From: Rhodopirellula sp. P2
Lineage (GTDB): Bacteria > Planctomycetota > Planctomycetia > Pirellulales > Pirellulaceae
Length of the DNA: 64,000 nucleotides
Assembly: GCF_028768465.1 (NCBI RefSeq)
Contig: NZ_CP118225.1
Coordinates: forward strand, 5,995,001-6,059,000
Direction: 5' to 3'
Shown here one piece after another: positions 29,014 to 38,748 of the stretch. The notes beneath the pieces are model-generated. The model made no database searches. It was not told where the DNA came from and saw only the letters and a list, made by a program, of their open reading frames with translations. The translations under genes were made by a program, and so were the position numbers. Position 1 is the first letter of the stretch, and each line of letters begins with the position of its first letter.

Positions 29014-29353
29014 GGCAGACAAGCCCGCGAACGGGCGATCTTGGAATGGGTGGTGTGGACGAATTTCAAACCGCGAAAGATAAGCATCGGACGTGGGTTT
29101 CGTCAACGCGTCCTGGCCCCAAAAGTCCCGCTTTCAATGGCCTTTTGCTCCATTCGGATCACTGGGTGGTTGGTTTGCACCAATTCGGAAAGAGTCTCTG
29201 ATTCCTCCGAGATGTCCGAACCAAGGCCCTCCCCGGTTGCATACGATTGAATCAGATAGGATTCACGCCCCGGAAGTTGCTTCCCAGCACCGACGCCTTT
29301 TTCCCCCGAGCCCACACGTGACCAGCCCTGTGCCAAGTCCCGAGAAAATCACG
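29014..29353. other. Divergent promoter region
   Basis: This 340-bp gap between rpmF (leftward) and the AAA ATPase gene (rightward) should hold the promoter of the ribosomal/fatty-acid operon. I see no FapR/FabR-type palindrome or repeat element in it. Confidence 0.35.
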
Positions 29354-30766
29354 ATGGATGTCCCCGAAGCCCGCCATTTGCAGCAATTGATCGACAGCGG
29401 ATGGTCTTCCAAAACGGTCAAGCACGAGATCCGAGACAATTTTTCGCGAATGTTGGCCGAGCGAGCCGAGCTGTTCCCAGGAATCGTCGGCTACGAAGAC
29501 ACGGTCATCCCAGAAATCAGCCTGGCGCTGCTGGCTGGTCACGACATGTTGTTCATGGGCGAAAAAGGGCAAGCCAAAAGCCGGATCATGCGGCAGTTGG
29601 TGCAGTTCCTGGATCCCTGGGTTCCCTACCTCGATCACCCCGATTTGCCGATTCACGAGGATCCGCTGAACCCGATCACAACGCTGGGCAAGCGTCTGGT
29701 CGCCGATCGCGCCCCAGAGGACATCCCGATCGGCTGGTGGCACCGCAAGGAACGTTACGCCGAGCGTTTGTCGCCGGGCACCAAATTCGCCGACATCATT
29801 GGTGAAATTGATCCCGCCAAGTTGACGGGTGGTGTCAGCATGAGCGCCGAAGAAGCCCTCTCGTTTGGTTTGATCCCCCGCATGCACCGCGGAATTTTCG
29901 CGATGAACGAACTGCCCGAACTGGATGATTTGGTCCAAGTCGGCCTGTTCAACATCCTCGAAGAACGCGATGTGCAAATTCGCGGGTACCCGATCCGTTT
30001 TGAGTTGGACGTGATGATTTTGTTCTCGGCCAACCCCTCGACTTACAACCGATCAGGGAAAGTCATCCCGCAGCTCAAGGACCGCATCGGGACCATCGTC
30101 CAGACTCACTACCCCCGCGAGCGGACGCAAGGAATCGAGATTCTGCAGCAGGAAGTCGGCGACGATCTGGGCGGAGATTACCCTGTGCATGTGCCGTTGT
30201 TCATGTATCAAATCATTGAAGAAATCACCCACCAAGCCCGGCAAAGCAAGTACATCGACCAAGCCTCGGGAGTCTCAGCGAGGTTCTCCTTGGCAAACTT
30301 CCGGACGATTGTGGCATCCGCTCGCCAACGCGGGATCGTGTTTGGCGAGAACCCCGCGGTGCCTCGAATCAGTGACCTCGGGCATCTCTACGCCAGCAGC
30401 CTCGGCAAACTGGAACTGGATTTGATGGGCACGCATCAAATGTCTGAAAAGCAAGTGATTGACTCGGTGATTGCGGAAGCCATTCACACCGTTTTCGCAG
30501 AGTACATCGAGGAACACGGGCTGGCTGAAATCGCGGAAATTTTCCGCGGCGGCGTTCGCGTGGAGGTCGGCACGATGCTGCCCAGCAGCGAGTACGCGGA
30601 GCGTTTGCAGCACGTCCCGCCGGCCTGGGACCGCGCGTTTGAGGTCAACGCCAGTGAAAACGAAGCGATGCGTGCCTCGTGTGTCGAGTTCGTTTTGGCA
30701 GGACTCTATAGCATGGACAAAATCAGTCGCTCCCAACGGCACGGCAAGATCAGCTACGAGACTTGA
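29354..30766 (+). CDS. MoxR/magnesium-chelatase-type AAA+ ATPase
   Basis: Cytoplasmic AAA+ protein of 470 residues from the ATG at 29354. The frame is open to 29093, but the upstream part looks untranslated. Residues ~35-70 read [20 protein letters not shown]. The Walker A region is altered to [18 protein letters not shown], in which GEKGQAKS replaces GxxGxGKS and still fits the chelatase/MoxR pattern. [32 protein letters not shown] (Walker B region) and [20 protein letters not shown] follow. The C-terminal half is helical. Such ATPases usually act with a VWA-domain protein as a chaperone or metal-insertion pair, but no such gene is adjacent here. Confidence 0.82.
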   Translation: MDVPEARHLQQLIDSGWSSKTVKHEIRDNFSRMLAERAELFPGIVGYEDTVIPEISLALLAGHDMLFMGEKGQAKSRIMRQLVQFLDPWVPYLDHPDLPIHEDPLNPITTLGKRLVADRAPEDIPIGWWHRKERYAERLSPGTKFADIIGEIDPAKLTGGVSMSAEEALSFGLIPRMHRGIFAMNELPELDDLVQVGLFNILEERDVQIRGYPIRFELDVMILFSANPSTYNRSGKVIPQLKDRIGTIVQTHYPRERTQGIEILQQEVGDDLGGDYPVHVPLFMYQIIEEITHQARQSKYIDQASGVSARFSLANFRTIVASARQRGIVFGENPAVPRISDLGHLYASSLGKLELDLMGTHQMSEKQVIDSVIAEAIHTVFAEYIEEHGLAEIAEIFRGGVRVEVGTMLPSSEYAERLQHVPPAWDRAFEVNASENEAMRASCVEFVLAGLYSMDKISRSQRHGKISYET

Positions 30767-30940
30767 GCCAGCCGTTGTGGAGGATTCGGCCCATCGGTTG
30801 CCTCAAAACCGGGCGGGTTTTCAGCGCGTGAACCGGCGGGCAGGGATCTCTGGCAATGACGTGATTGCGGTGACGTGGTACAAGGTCAGCTCGCTTATCT
30901 GACCACCGACGCCCCAGCCATTGAAGGGTGACTCGCCACG

Positions 30941-32371
30941 ATGAATCATCACAGCCCGTCCTACGCCATCACGATCCGTTTGAGTTATTCCGATTCGCCG
31001 GGCGCGATGGGCAAGATCACCACGGCAATCGGGGAAGCGGATGGAGCCATCGGGGCGGTCGACATCGTCAACATCCGCGGCGGCAAAATTTCGCGTGACT
31101 TCACGGTCAACGCCCGCGACGTCGATCACGGAAAACGAATTGTCGAGCACCTGCGAACGGTGGAAGGTGTCGAGGTGGTCAACACCTCGGACCGAGTGTT
31201 CCTGATGCACCTGGGCGGAAAAATCGAAGTCTTGCCCAAGATGCCGATCAAAACTCGAGACGATTTGTCGATGGCTTACACCCCCGGCGTCGCGCGGGTT
31301 TGCAACGCGATCGCGGAAGACCCCGATTCGTCCTTCGCATTGACCATTCGCCACAACACCGTGGCTGTCGTCAGCGATGGATCCGCTGTGCTGGGACTGG
31401 GCAACATCGGCCCCCGCGCTGCCATGCCCGTCATGGAAGGCAAAGCGATGTTGTTCAAAGAGTTCGCAAACGTCGACGCGTTTCCCATTTGCTTGGACAC
31501 GCAAGACACCGAAGCCATCATCGAGACGGTCCGACAATTGGCACCGACCTTTGGCGGCATCAACCTGGAAGACATCTCCGCGCCACGGTGCATTGAAATC
31601 GAGCAACGACTGGACAAAGAACTGGAAATCCCAGTCTTCCACGATGATCAACACGGCACTGCGATCGTGGTGTTGGCAGGGCTAAAGAACAGCTTGCTCC
31701 GCGTCGGCAAAACGCTGGCAGAGGTCCGGATCGTGGTCAACGGAGCGGGTGCTGCAGGAACCGCGATCGTCAAGTTGCTGCTGATCTCTGGTGCGAAAGA
31801 CATTGTGGTCTGTGATCGCGAAGGAGCCATCCACGCCGGCGAACCCAGCCAGCCCGATGATTCCAAGCAATGGATCGCGGACAACACCAACCCTCGGGGC
31901 GCCGCTGGCAAGCTTTCCGAAGTGATCCAGGGCGCCGATGTGTTCGTTGGCGTTTCGGCACCGAACGTTCTGCAAACCGAAGACGTGGCCAACATGGGCA
32001 AGGATCCGATTGTGTTCGCTCTCGCCAACCCGGACCCTGAAATCTTGCCTGCCAACGCGGCCCCACACGTTCGGATCATGGCAACGGGGCGCAGTGATTT
32101 CCCCAACCAGATCAACAACGTGCTGTGCTTCCCCGGGTTGTTCCGCGGGGTGCTGGACGTTCGTGCGACAACGATCAACAACGAGATGAAGTTGGCGGCG
32201 GCGGAAGCCATCGCGGCAACCATTCCCGAGTCCGACCTGTTGGACGACTACGTGATCCCCAGCGTGTTTGACCGCCGGGTGGCAAAGGTGGTCGCCCAAG
32301 CGGTCGCGAAAGCGGCGGTGGAGACCGGAGTCGCTCGCCGGCGAAACAAGGCCGCCGAAGACATCCTGTAA
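30941..32371 (+). CDS. NAD(P)-dependent malic enzyme with N-terminal ACT domain
   Basis: Cytoplasmic enzyme of 476 residues that decarboxylates malate to pyruvate. Residues 1-85 form an ACT-like regulatory domain (YAITIRLSYSDSPGAMGKIT, IVNIRGGKISRDFTV). The malic-enzyme core follows: MAYTPGVARVCNAIAEDP, SDGSAVLGLGNIGPRAAMPV, INLEDISAPRCIEIEQRL and IPVFHDDQHGTAIVVLAG (the metal/NAD region). Then comes the Rossmann domain (VVNGAGAAGTAIVKLLL) and FPNQINNVLCFPGLFRG. All catalytic motifs are present. The ACT domain suggests allosteric control by a small ligand, possibly an amino acid, but this is inferred. It is monocistronic. Confidence 0.93.
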   Translation: MNHHSPSYAITIRLSYSDSPGAMGKITTAIGEADGAIGAVDIVNIRGGKISRDFTVNARDVDHGKRIVEHLRTVEGVEVVNTSDRVFLMHLGGKIEVLPKMPIKTRDDLSMAYTPGVARVCNAIAEDPDSSFALTIRHNTVAVVSDGSAVLGLGNIGPRAAMPVMEGKAMLFKEFANVDAFPICLDTQDTEAIIETVRQLAPTFGGINLEDISAPRCIEIEQRLDKELEIPVFHDDQHGTAIVVLAGLKNSLLRVGKTLAEVRIVVNGAGAAGTAIVKLLLISGAKDIVVCDREGAIHAGEPSQPDDSKQWIADNTNPRGAAGKLSEVIQGADVFVGVSAPNVLQTEDVANMGKDPIVFALANPDPEILPANAAPHVRIMATGRSDFPNQINNVLCFPGLFRGVLDVRATTINNEMKLAAAEAIAATIPESDLLDDYVIPSVFDRRVAKVVAQAVAKAAVETGVARRRNKAAEDIL

Positions 32372-32601
32372 GAGTCGCGAATCGCTCCGCCAATCCAAGG
32401 TGGTGCCGCGAGAGTCGACCTGGTTCAGGTCTCGCCTGGCGTCTCGTCCGAGACCTTCAAACAAAACGCGGCGAACTGCGGTGTCGCACGGCGGCCCCGC
32501 CCTGTTGCGAGGCCCGGCGGCATTTAAGTCTCGTGTTGCCAGGCATTGATCATCACCCTCCCTCCGGGAAGGTGGAGCGAAGCGAATGAGGCTTTGTTTC
32601 T

Positions 32602-32742
32602 CGTTCCCAGGCTCCGCCTGGGAACGCAATGCACTGCAGGCTCCGCCTGCTAAGAAGGCCCCGCCTGCTGAGACAGAATCGGGAGGCAGAATCGGGAGGC
32701 AGAGCCTCCAAGACAGTGTGTTCCCAGGCAGAGCCTGGGAAC
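32602..32742. repeat. Cluster of CCAGGC/GCCTGG-type hairpins
   Basis: This cluster lies in a 431-bp gap between convergent genes (32372-32802). Perfect hairpins are GTTCCCAGGC-TCC-GCCTGGGAAC at 32603-32625, GCAGGC-TCC-GCCTGC at 32636-32650 and GTTCCCAGGC-AGA-GCCTGGGAAC at 32720-32742. Shorter GGCAGA/GAGGCAG repeats lie between them. This is a different palindrome family from the REPs near 16 kb. The remaining gap sequence (32372-32600) holds no gene that I can support. Confidence 0.75.
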
Positions 32743-32802
32743 AAGAAATTCAAACCTCTTTCTCGGTGGAGACCACCGAGCGACAGGTGGCTGGCTCGCG
32801 GA

Positions 32803-34032
32803 TCAGCCGTCGGCTGGCAAGCGGCCCGGCTCGATGACGGGGAAATCGCTTTGCAAACCCTGACGCATGAATTCGACCAAGTCCGCTTTCTCTTGCTCAT
32901 TCAGGTTCAGCGGCTTCATCTTGTCGCTCAGGTACGGGTTGGGGTGACCGCCCTTGTTGTACCACTCAACGACTTCTTCGAGCGTCTCTTGGCTGCCGTC
33001 GTGCATGTACGGCCCCGAGTCGGCGACGTTTCGCATCGTCGGGGTTTTGAACGCACCACGATCTTTGTCGTCCTTGGTGATTTCAAATCGCCCCAGGTCA
33101 GGCTTTTCCGCGTCCATGCCCACACCCAGATTGTGGAACTGTTCATCGGTGAAGTTGGCACCGGCATGACAAGCGGTGCAGTTGGCTTTCCCAAACGTCA
33201 GTTCCATGCCACGAATCGACGATTCGGTCATCGGGTTCTTGGCGGCTTCCGCTTGGAGCTTCGCGTATTGCTCGGCCAGCTCGGGCTCTTCGTCGAGGTA
33301 TTCCAGGTCCTCCGCAAATGTCTTTTCGAACGCCGACAGCGGGGCGTAGTAATCGTAAGGAGCCGGGCCTGTCACGATGGCTCGTTCAAACGTTGCGAGT
33401 GCCTTGCCGACGTTGTCGATCGTCACACCGTCATCAAAGACCTTGTCAAACTGCGCCTTGTAAATTGCGTTGGCAGCGAGCGTCTTCACGCAAGCATCGT
33501 GCGTGTTGCCCATTTCGATCGGGTTGGCGATCGGCCCCACCGCTTGCTCTTCCAACGATGCGGCGCGTCCATCATGGAATTGATGCTTGCTAAGAATGCG
33601 ATTGAACGAGACCGGTGAGTTGCGGTTCCCGGTCAGCCCGCGGATGCCCACTCCGAATTGAGTGGGGGCACCCCAGCCGGTTTCAGCGGCGTGACATGTG
33701 GCACAGGAGATCGTGCCGTCGGCTGACAAACGCGGGTCGAAATACAACTGGCGGCCCAGCTCAATCTTGGCCCGTGTCAGCGGGTTGTCTTCGGGGATGT
33801 AGACATTTCCCGCCGCGGCATCGAGGCCCTTGGGAAGCTGAACCTCCAGTTCGGCATGGTTCTTTGAGTCGGCCATGAAACGCTGGGCTTGTTCCAACGT
33901 CAGTGGGCCTTCGCCAGGGATTCCGGCAGTCAGGGTTGGATCGCCAAGCGAAACGGTTTCCGCGGCAAAAACAGGGGGGCTGGTGGCAACCAAAGTCGCC
34001 GCGGCACACATCAGAATGCGATGAATGGTCAT
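32803..34032 (-). CDS. Di-haem cytochrome c peroxidase (CcpA/MauG family)
   Basis: Periplasmic protein of 409 residues with a signal peptide ending near residue 23 (VATSPPVFA). Two c-type haem sites are visible: CATCH at 110-114 and CTACH at 285-289. Family landmarks are LYFDPRLSADGTISCATCH, GNRNSPVSFN (MauG-type loop), FHDGRAASLEEQA, IGNTHDAC-like GNTHDACVKT and FKTPTMRNVADSGPYMHDG, in which the Met/His region would supply distal ligands. It probably reduces hydrogen peroxide with cytochrome electrons. A MauG-like oxidase role is possible, because the two cannot be told apart by eye. Confidence 0.93.
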   Translation of the reverse strand: MTIHRILMCAAATLVATSPPVFAAETVSLGDPTLTAGIPGEGPLTLEQAQRFMADSKNHAELEVQLPKGLDAAAGNVYIPEDNPLTRAKIELGRQLYFDPRLSADGTISCATCHAAETGWGAPTQFGVGIRGLTGNRNSPVSFNRILSKHQFHDGRAASLEEQAVGPIANPIEMGNTHDACVKTLAANAIYKAQFDKVFDDGVTIDNVGKALATFERAIVTGPAPYDYYAPLSAFEKTFAEDLEYLDEEPELAEQYAKLQAEAAKNPMTESSIRGMELTFGKANCTACHAGANFTDEQFHNLGVGMDAEKPDLGRFEITKDDKDRGAFKTPTMRNVADSGPYMHDGSQETLEEVVEWYNKGGHPNPYLSDKMKPLNLNEQEKADLVEFMRQGLQSDFPVIEPGRLPADG

Positions 34033-34281
34033 GGTGAAATCAAGATTTGTAGGAAGACATCGTTGAAACGAAGGATCCGGCGGACAGCGCCGGTTTGATT
34101 CCCCTCGCGTCCGTCGCGGCGGAGGAATCGATCAGAAGGCGGCACAAAACACGTCGTTTTCTGGCCTGGAGGCAGGAGTCATATTTTAGCATCTCTGCCA
34201 GCAGGTGTGACTGAAATCAGGCTCATTCGACGCGATTCGAATCCCGACGCGGGCATGGATTCCCCACCCCTGCCCCGAGAC

Positions 34282-35394
34282 TCAGCCCTCTGAAAAAAGA
34301 GACCGCTGTGGACGGTCCAGCAAGCGGACGATTTTGCGTCCGGTCACCGACATTGGCAGGTCCGCCAGTTCCTCGATGGAGGCCCACCGCCAAGGCTCCG
34401 GAAGCGGCCCCTGCTGCTCGTCCGAGTTGTCGCCTGCATTCGCCCCCGCCCAATCGGCGAGGTGAATGTGCAGCGTCATTCGGTAGCGAGTGACCGCGTG
34501 TTTGATGGTTTTCAAACGCATCCCGAGCGTCACGTCGCCACCAAGTTGCTCGGCCAGCCACGATTCCATGCCGAGCACGTCCTCGGCCTCTGGCGGTCCA
34601 GCACGTGGGAAATCAATCATCCCGGCGAACCGAACGCCTTCAGGGATGGTGCGAACCAAGTACTTTTCAGCTCTTGAAATCACGACGGCGATCTCAGTGC
34701 GTGATTCGTATTGAACCTTGCTGATCTTGCCAGGGATTTCAGCTTGCAGCCCCATTCGATGGGCGTGGCACATTGTCGCGACCGGGCACACATCGCATTT
34801 GGGCGACTTGGGCGAGCAGATCAGAGCCCCCAATTCCATCGCGGCTTGATTGAATCCCGCCGGCCCATTGGTTCGGTCGCTGGCCTTTTTTCGTGGCAAC
34901 ATCTTGTCCGACAATTCCCACAATCGCGACTGAGCGACCTTTTCCGTCGGCGGCGTGGTCAGTCCGATCCAGCGGCTGAAAACCCGCTGGGTGTTGCCCT
35001 CCAGAATCGGGAACGCCTCATTGCGAGAAATCGACAGGATGGCTCCGGCGGTGTACCGCCCAATCCCAGGCAGCGCCAACACGTCCTCAAACGAATCGGG
35101 AAACTCGCCATCGTGTTCCGTCGCCATCTTTTTCGCAGCCGCATGCAATGACCTGGCCCGGCGGTAGTACCCCAGACCTTCCCACATTCGCATCAGCTGG
35201 CTTTCATCGGCGGCCGACAAATCGCGAATGGTTGGGTACGTGCTGAGGAACCGTTCAAAGTACGGGAGGACCGTGGCCACCTGAGTTTGCTGGCACATGA
35301 TCTCGCTGATCCAAACCCGGTACGGCGAGTGGTCTCGACGCCAAGGCAGGTCGCGTGCGTTTTCAGAGAACCAGGTCAGCAAGCGCTGGCGCAC
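34282..35394 (-). CDS. mutY: A/G-specific adenine DNA glycosylase
   Basis: DNA repair enzyme of 370 residues that removes adenine opposite 8-oxoguanine. It begins at a GTG (35394). The frame is open upstream to about 35557 but contains no ATG, GTG or TTG there. Motifs are LPWRRDHSPYRVWISEIMCQ (catalytic Glu), QTQVATVLPYFERF, the helix-hairpin-helix LPGIGRYTAGAILS and the [4Fe-4S] loop CSPKSPKCDVCPVATMC, with the C-x6-C-x2-C-x5-C spacing intact. The C-terminal Nudix-like domain (residues ~235-360) recognises 8-oxoG. It is monocistronic. Confidence 0.95.
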   Translation of the reverse strand: MRQRLLTWFSENARDLPWRRDHSPYRVWISEIMCQQTQVATVLPYFERFLSTYPTIRDLSAADESQLMRMWEGLGYYRRARSLHAAAKKMATEHDGEFPDSFEDVLALPGIGRYTAGAILSISRNEAFPILEGNTQRVFSRWIGLTTPPTEKVAQSRLWELSDKMLPRKKASDRTNGPAGFNQAAMELGALICSPKSPKCDVCPVATMCHAHRMGLQAEIPGKISKVQYESRTEIAVVISRAEKYLVRTIPEGVRFAGMIDFPRAGPPEAEDVLGMESWLAEQLGGDVTLGMRLKTIKHAVTRYRMTLHIHLADWAGANAGDNSDEQQGPLPEPWRWASIEELADLPMSVTGRKIVRLLDRPQRSLFSEG

Positions 35395-35547
35395 TCGAGA
35401 CCGCCAGTTGGAATCACGCCAATTGCCGGTATCGATCTGCGGGGCTTCGGTGTCGATGGTGCTGGATGAATGAGAGGCGTTGAAAGCGGGAAGCGAACCG
35501 ACGGTGGACAGTCGCCCCGTTGGTTTCGATCTGTGATCTGGACGCTG

Positions 35548-36717
35548 TCAGTTGGGCTCAGTCAGTTTGCCAAGTTTCGCGTCGGCTTCATACTCGACGT
35601 TGCGGCGTCGATACCCGATGCGAATGGTTTGCCCGGGATCTCGCGTGTTGATGATGGCTTGCAGGTCCGCGAATTTTCGAATGGGTTCGCCATTGGCTCG
35701 GATGATCACGTCACTGGGAAGCAGTCCCGCGACTTCGGCGCCGCTGCCTTCGACGACACTCTGGATGATGCATTCATTGAAGGAATCGTTGCAGCGGACG
35801 CCCAAGAAACCACCGCGTTTGAATTCAATGTTCAACCCCGGCAGCGTTTGCCGCAACGCGTCGACCCGCTCGGTTGAGAGATCAGTGCCATTGAGGGTCA
35901 GCGAAATGCGAATCGGCAGTTTCGCGATGGCATCGATCAATTCGTCATTGAGCGGGACATAACGGAATTCCAAGTGATCAATCGAATCCAAATCACCGAT
36001 GACCTTCATCGTTTCCAGATCGATCTCGCCGTACAGCAACGACAGCGTCTTCAGATCGGGCATTTGGATCACACCCTTCAGCACACCTTGCCGAATGGCA
36101 GGCCCTTCGATGCGAGCGAACTCGACCTTGTCGATCCAGCGAAGCAGTTCGAGCAGCGAATCTTCACCGGTGTAGCCCTCCGTGACCTCGACGATGCGTT
36201 GCAGGTTGGTGGTCGCGCCATAGACGAATTCTTTGACGCCGATCATCGCTCCCTGCATCGTCAACGTTTGGATGGTCTGCGCCCGTCGCACTTGCGTGAT
36301 TTCCTCCACCGCCATGGTGGCTCGCTCACCGCGACTGCCGCCCATCGTGGACAGGGCCAGCAACGTTGCCCAAGCATCCGGTTCGTTGGGATCCGGTCGA
36401 GCCAATTTGGGACGCTCGGATTCGCCTTCGAGAATCGGGCGAGCCATCGCGATCGACTGCAAAATGCCAATCGCTCGCTGAGTGGTCTCCAGGTCGCCTC
36501 GCTCGAGGACCTGCAGCAACGGCTCAATCGCAACCGGGCCGGCCTTGAGCAAAGCCTCCGTGGCCTTCTCGCGACGCAAATAAGAATCGCTGGACAAGCT
36601 TTCAATTTGAGCGGCAATTCCCTCGGGTGGGGCCGCTTGAACAGCCGGAACGAGCGCCAGGAGCAACCCAAAACCAGCAATTTTCGTGCTTTGGTGAATC
36701 AACGAAACAAAACGCAT
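35548..36717 (-). CDS. Secreted PDZ-domain protein with HEAT-like N-terminus
   Basis: Exported protein of 389 residues from the ATG at 36717, which opens a signal peptide (KIAGFGLLLALVPAVQAAPP). Residues ~30-110 look like HEAT-type helical pairs (SYLRREKATEALLKAGPVAI, LLQVLERGDLETTQRAIGIL). Residues ~190-290 have a leucine-rich-repeat cadence (LKTLSLLYGEIDLETMKVIG, SIDHLEFRYVPLNDELIDAI). The last 90 residues are a PDZ domain (GGFLGVRCNDSFNECIIQSV, GLLPSDVIIRANGEPIRKFA). There is no protease domain, so a scaffold or sensor role is likely. It diverges from the ammonium transporter gene. Confidence 0.8.
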   Translation of the reverse strand: MRFVSLIHQSTKIAGFGLLLALVPAVQAAPPEGIAAQIESLSSDSYLRREKATEALLKAGPVAIEPLLQVLERGDLETTQRAIGILQSIAMARPILEGESERPKLARPDPNEPDAWATLLALSTMGGSRGERATMAVEEITQVRRAQTIQTLTMQGAMIGVKEFVYGATTNLQRIVEVTEGYTGEDSLLELLRWIDKVEFARIEGPAIRQGVLKGVIQMPDLKTLSLLYGEIDLETMKVIGDLDSIDHLEFRYVPLNDELIDAIAKLPIRISLTLNGTDLSTERVDALRQTLPGLNIEFKRGGFLGVRCNDSFNECIIQSVVEGSGAEVAGLLPSDVIIRANGEPIRKFADLQAIINTRDPGQTIRIGYRRRNVEYEADAKLGKLTEPN

Positions 36718-37010
36718 GGGGCCACAGGATGGGTGGGAGGGCCGCGAAAGGGCATGGTTGAGGTCAGGATGACACCTTTGCCGTGCGGGGCAGGGTGTCC
36801 CGGGTCGGACCGTCACCGTATTCTACCGGAAATCATGATGAACGCACGTGTCGATTGCGTCGAGTGCGGTCCGCTTGCTCTCGAGAATTGAACTCGAGCA
36901 GTGACTCGATTGCAACGCCAGCGTGTGGCCCTCCCCACAGGCCGCTGGAACGCAAACGGGTGTGTCATGGTCCATCCTCCCCATCGACTTGTCACTGGAG
37001 ACCCCCCGGA

Positions 37011-38534
37011 ATGTTGCCACGCGTGTTAGTTGCCGTTTGTTTGCTCACGTGCATCCTCGGAGTGCCCCTGGTCGGCTTGCCGGCTTCCAGCTTGCTGGCG
37101 CAGGACGAGGTGGCGGGAACCTCCGGCGCGGAGACCTCGACACCAGAGAATTCCCCCCCCGAATCCGAGGTCCCCGCGGCAGAAACGGAAGCAGCCGCTG
37201 AATCCGAAGCCCCGACGTTGGAAAGCCTGCAAGCGGGAGTCGATGAGGCCCTGCTGGCCGGCCACAACGGTTGGATGCTGGTTTGCTGTGCCTTGGTGCT
37301 GTTCATGACCGCACCGGGACTGGCCATGTTCTATGGCGGTTTGGTGCGTCGCAAAAACGTCCTCAGTGTGTTGATGCAGTGCATCTTTTTGATGGGAATG
37401 ATGACGGTGCTGTGGGCACTGTACGGTTACTCGTTCGCATTTGGCGGCCAAGGTGGCTGGTTCGGCAACTTCGACTACCTGTTCATGGACGGTGTGCAGC
37501 GATACTGGGACGAAGACCTGGGCAGAGCCATCACTCCGATGGAAGGCTCGATGACGCGTCTGACCCACATGTTGTTCCAAGGCATGTTCTTCATCATCAC
37601 GCCCGCGCTGATCTGCGGCGCGTTTGCCGAGCGGATGAAGTTCAGTGCGATGGTGATCTTTTCGATCCTGTGGGGAACGTTCATCTATTGCCCGCTGACG
37701 CACTGGGTTTGGGATGAAGGACCGCTGTCGTACTTCGCGGGTGACAAAGCCCTGGCAGGCGGGGCACTGGACTTCGCTGGCGGAACGGTCGTGCACATCA
37801 GCAGTGGCATCTCGGCCTTGGTCGCGGCGCTGTTGATTGGTCCTCGAATGGGTTACCCACGCGAGCCGTTGCAGCCGCACAATTTGACTTACACCGCGTT
37901 GGGTGCGGCGATGTTGTGGGTGGGATGGTTCGGTTTCAACGCTGGCAGCCAACTGGCATCGGATGAGCTGACCGCCAGCGCGTTTGCGGTGACTCACTTT
38001 TCGGCCGCCGCCGGAGCGGTCGCCTGGGTGACGCTGGAATGGCTGGTGCTCGGCAAGCCAACCGTTTTGGGTGCCAGCAGTGGTGCGGTTGCCGGATTGG
38101 TTTGCATCACCCCTGCGGCTGGATTTGTGCAACCGATGCCAGCCTTGGTGATGGGCGCTTTGGCTGGTGGCATTTGTTACTGGGCCTGTTCAACCCTGAA
38201 ACACAAATTTCATTATGACGACGCGTTGGACGCCTTTGGTGTCCACGGTGTGGGCGGAACTCTCGGTGCAATCTTGACCGGTGTTTTCGCGACTCGTGCG
38301 GCCTGGGACGTCAGTGACGGCGTGCCAATCGGATTGATTGAATCGGGCGGCGACTTCACGTTGGTCATCGGCCAAATCGTTGCGGTGCTGGTCACCTATG
38401 TGTTTGCCGGTTTGGGAAGTTTGATCCTTCTCAAGTTGATCGACATCTTCATCGGTTTGCGAGTTCCCGCCGAAAGCGAGCAACGCGGTTTAGACATTTC
38501 GGACCACGGCGAAGAAGGCTACCAGTTCGCCTGA
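37011..38534 (+). CDS. amt: Ammonium transporter (Amt family) with N-terminal extension
   Basis: Inner-membrane ammonium channel of 507 residues. The ATG at 37011 starts a cleavable signal (RVLVAVCLLTCILGV...SSLLAQ), followed by an acidic Glu/Ala/Pro linker of ~50 residues and eleven predicted membrane helices. Family motifs are AGHNGWMLVCCALVLFMTAP, GLAMFYGGLVRRKNVLSVLM, DFAGGTVVHISSGISALVAA, and DAFGVHGVGGTLGAILTGVF with one of the twin pore His residues. A second pore residue lies in helix 10. The acidic extracellular tail is unusual for Amt proteins. Its P-II partner is not next to it; the P-II gene of the window lies at 7096. Confidence 0.95.
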   Translation: MLPRVLVAVCLLTCILGVPLVGLPASSLLAQDEVAGTSGAETSTPENSPPESEVPAAETEAAAESEAPTLESLQAGVDEALLAGHNGWMLVCCALVLFMTAPGLAMFYGGLVRRKNVLSVLMQCIFLMGMMTVLWALYGYSFAFGGQGGWFGNFDYLFMDGVQRYWDEDLGRAITPMEGSMTRLTHMLFQGMFFIITPALICGAFAERMKFSAMVIFSILWGTFIYCPLTHWVWDEGPLSYFAGDKALAGGALDFAGGTVVHISSGISALVAALLIGPRMGYPREPLQPHNLTYTALGAAMLWVGWFGFNAGSQLASDELTASAFAVTHFSAAAGAVAWVTLEWLVLGKPTVLGASSGAVAGLVCITPAAGFVQPMPALVMGALAGGICYWACSTLKHKFHYDDALDAFGVHGVGGTLGAILTGVFATRAAWDVSDGVPIGLIESGGDFTLVIGQIVAVLVTYVFAGLGSLILLKLIDIFIGLRVPAESEQRGLDISDHGEEGYQFA

Positions 38535-38560
38535 TTCTCGCTCCGAAGATCCCATCTCAA

Positions 38561-38597
38561 AACGCTCGAGCATTCCAATGCTCGGGCGTTTTTCTTT
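38561..38597 (+). terminator. Intrinsic terminator of the ammonium transporter gene
   Basis: AACGCTCGAGCATT and AATGCTCGGGCGTT form a 14-bp stem with one mismatch and a two-base loop, followed by TTTCTTT. It lies 26 bp after the stop codon. Confidence 0.9.
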
Positions 38598-38612
38598 GGA
38601 ATCGCAAACGCG

Positions 38613-38737
38613 AAGCAGGTACGCAGGTGTCATCGGGTATGTGAGCCGTTGGCGTTAGCCACGGTTTTCACGCGCAGGCCAGGCGAACGCCCAAACGGCT
38701 CACATGGTTGTGCTTGATCATTTCAGCCGACCTGCTT
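38613..38737 (+). repeat. 125-bp palindromic element, copy 1
   Basis: The ends are AAGCAGGT and ACCTGCTT (8-bp inverted repeat). Inside, GTGAGCCGTTGGCG pairs with CGCCCAAACGGCTCAC to give a long stem. A copy of exactly the same length lies inverted at 56016-56140 with about 90% identity. There is no ORF, so it is a MITE- or BIME-like dispersed repeat. Confidence 0.85.
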
Positions 38738-38748
38738 AGCGGAATGAA

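Noticed and set aside
34225-34265. tRNA-like T-loop (GATTCGAATC) upstream of mutY's end
   Set aside because: The flanking bases do not pair into a T-stem and no cloverleaf can be drawn with the upstream sequence.
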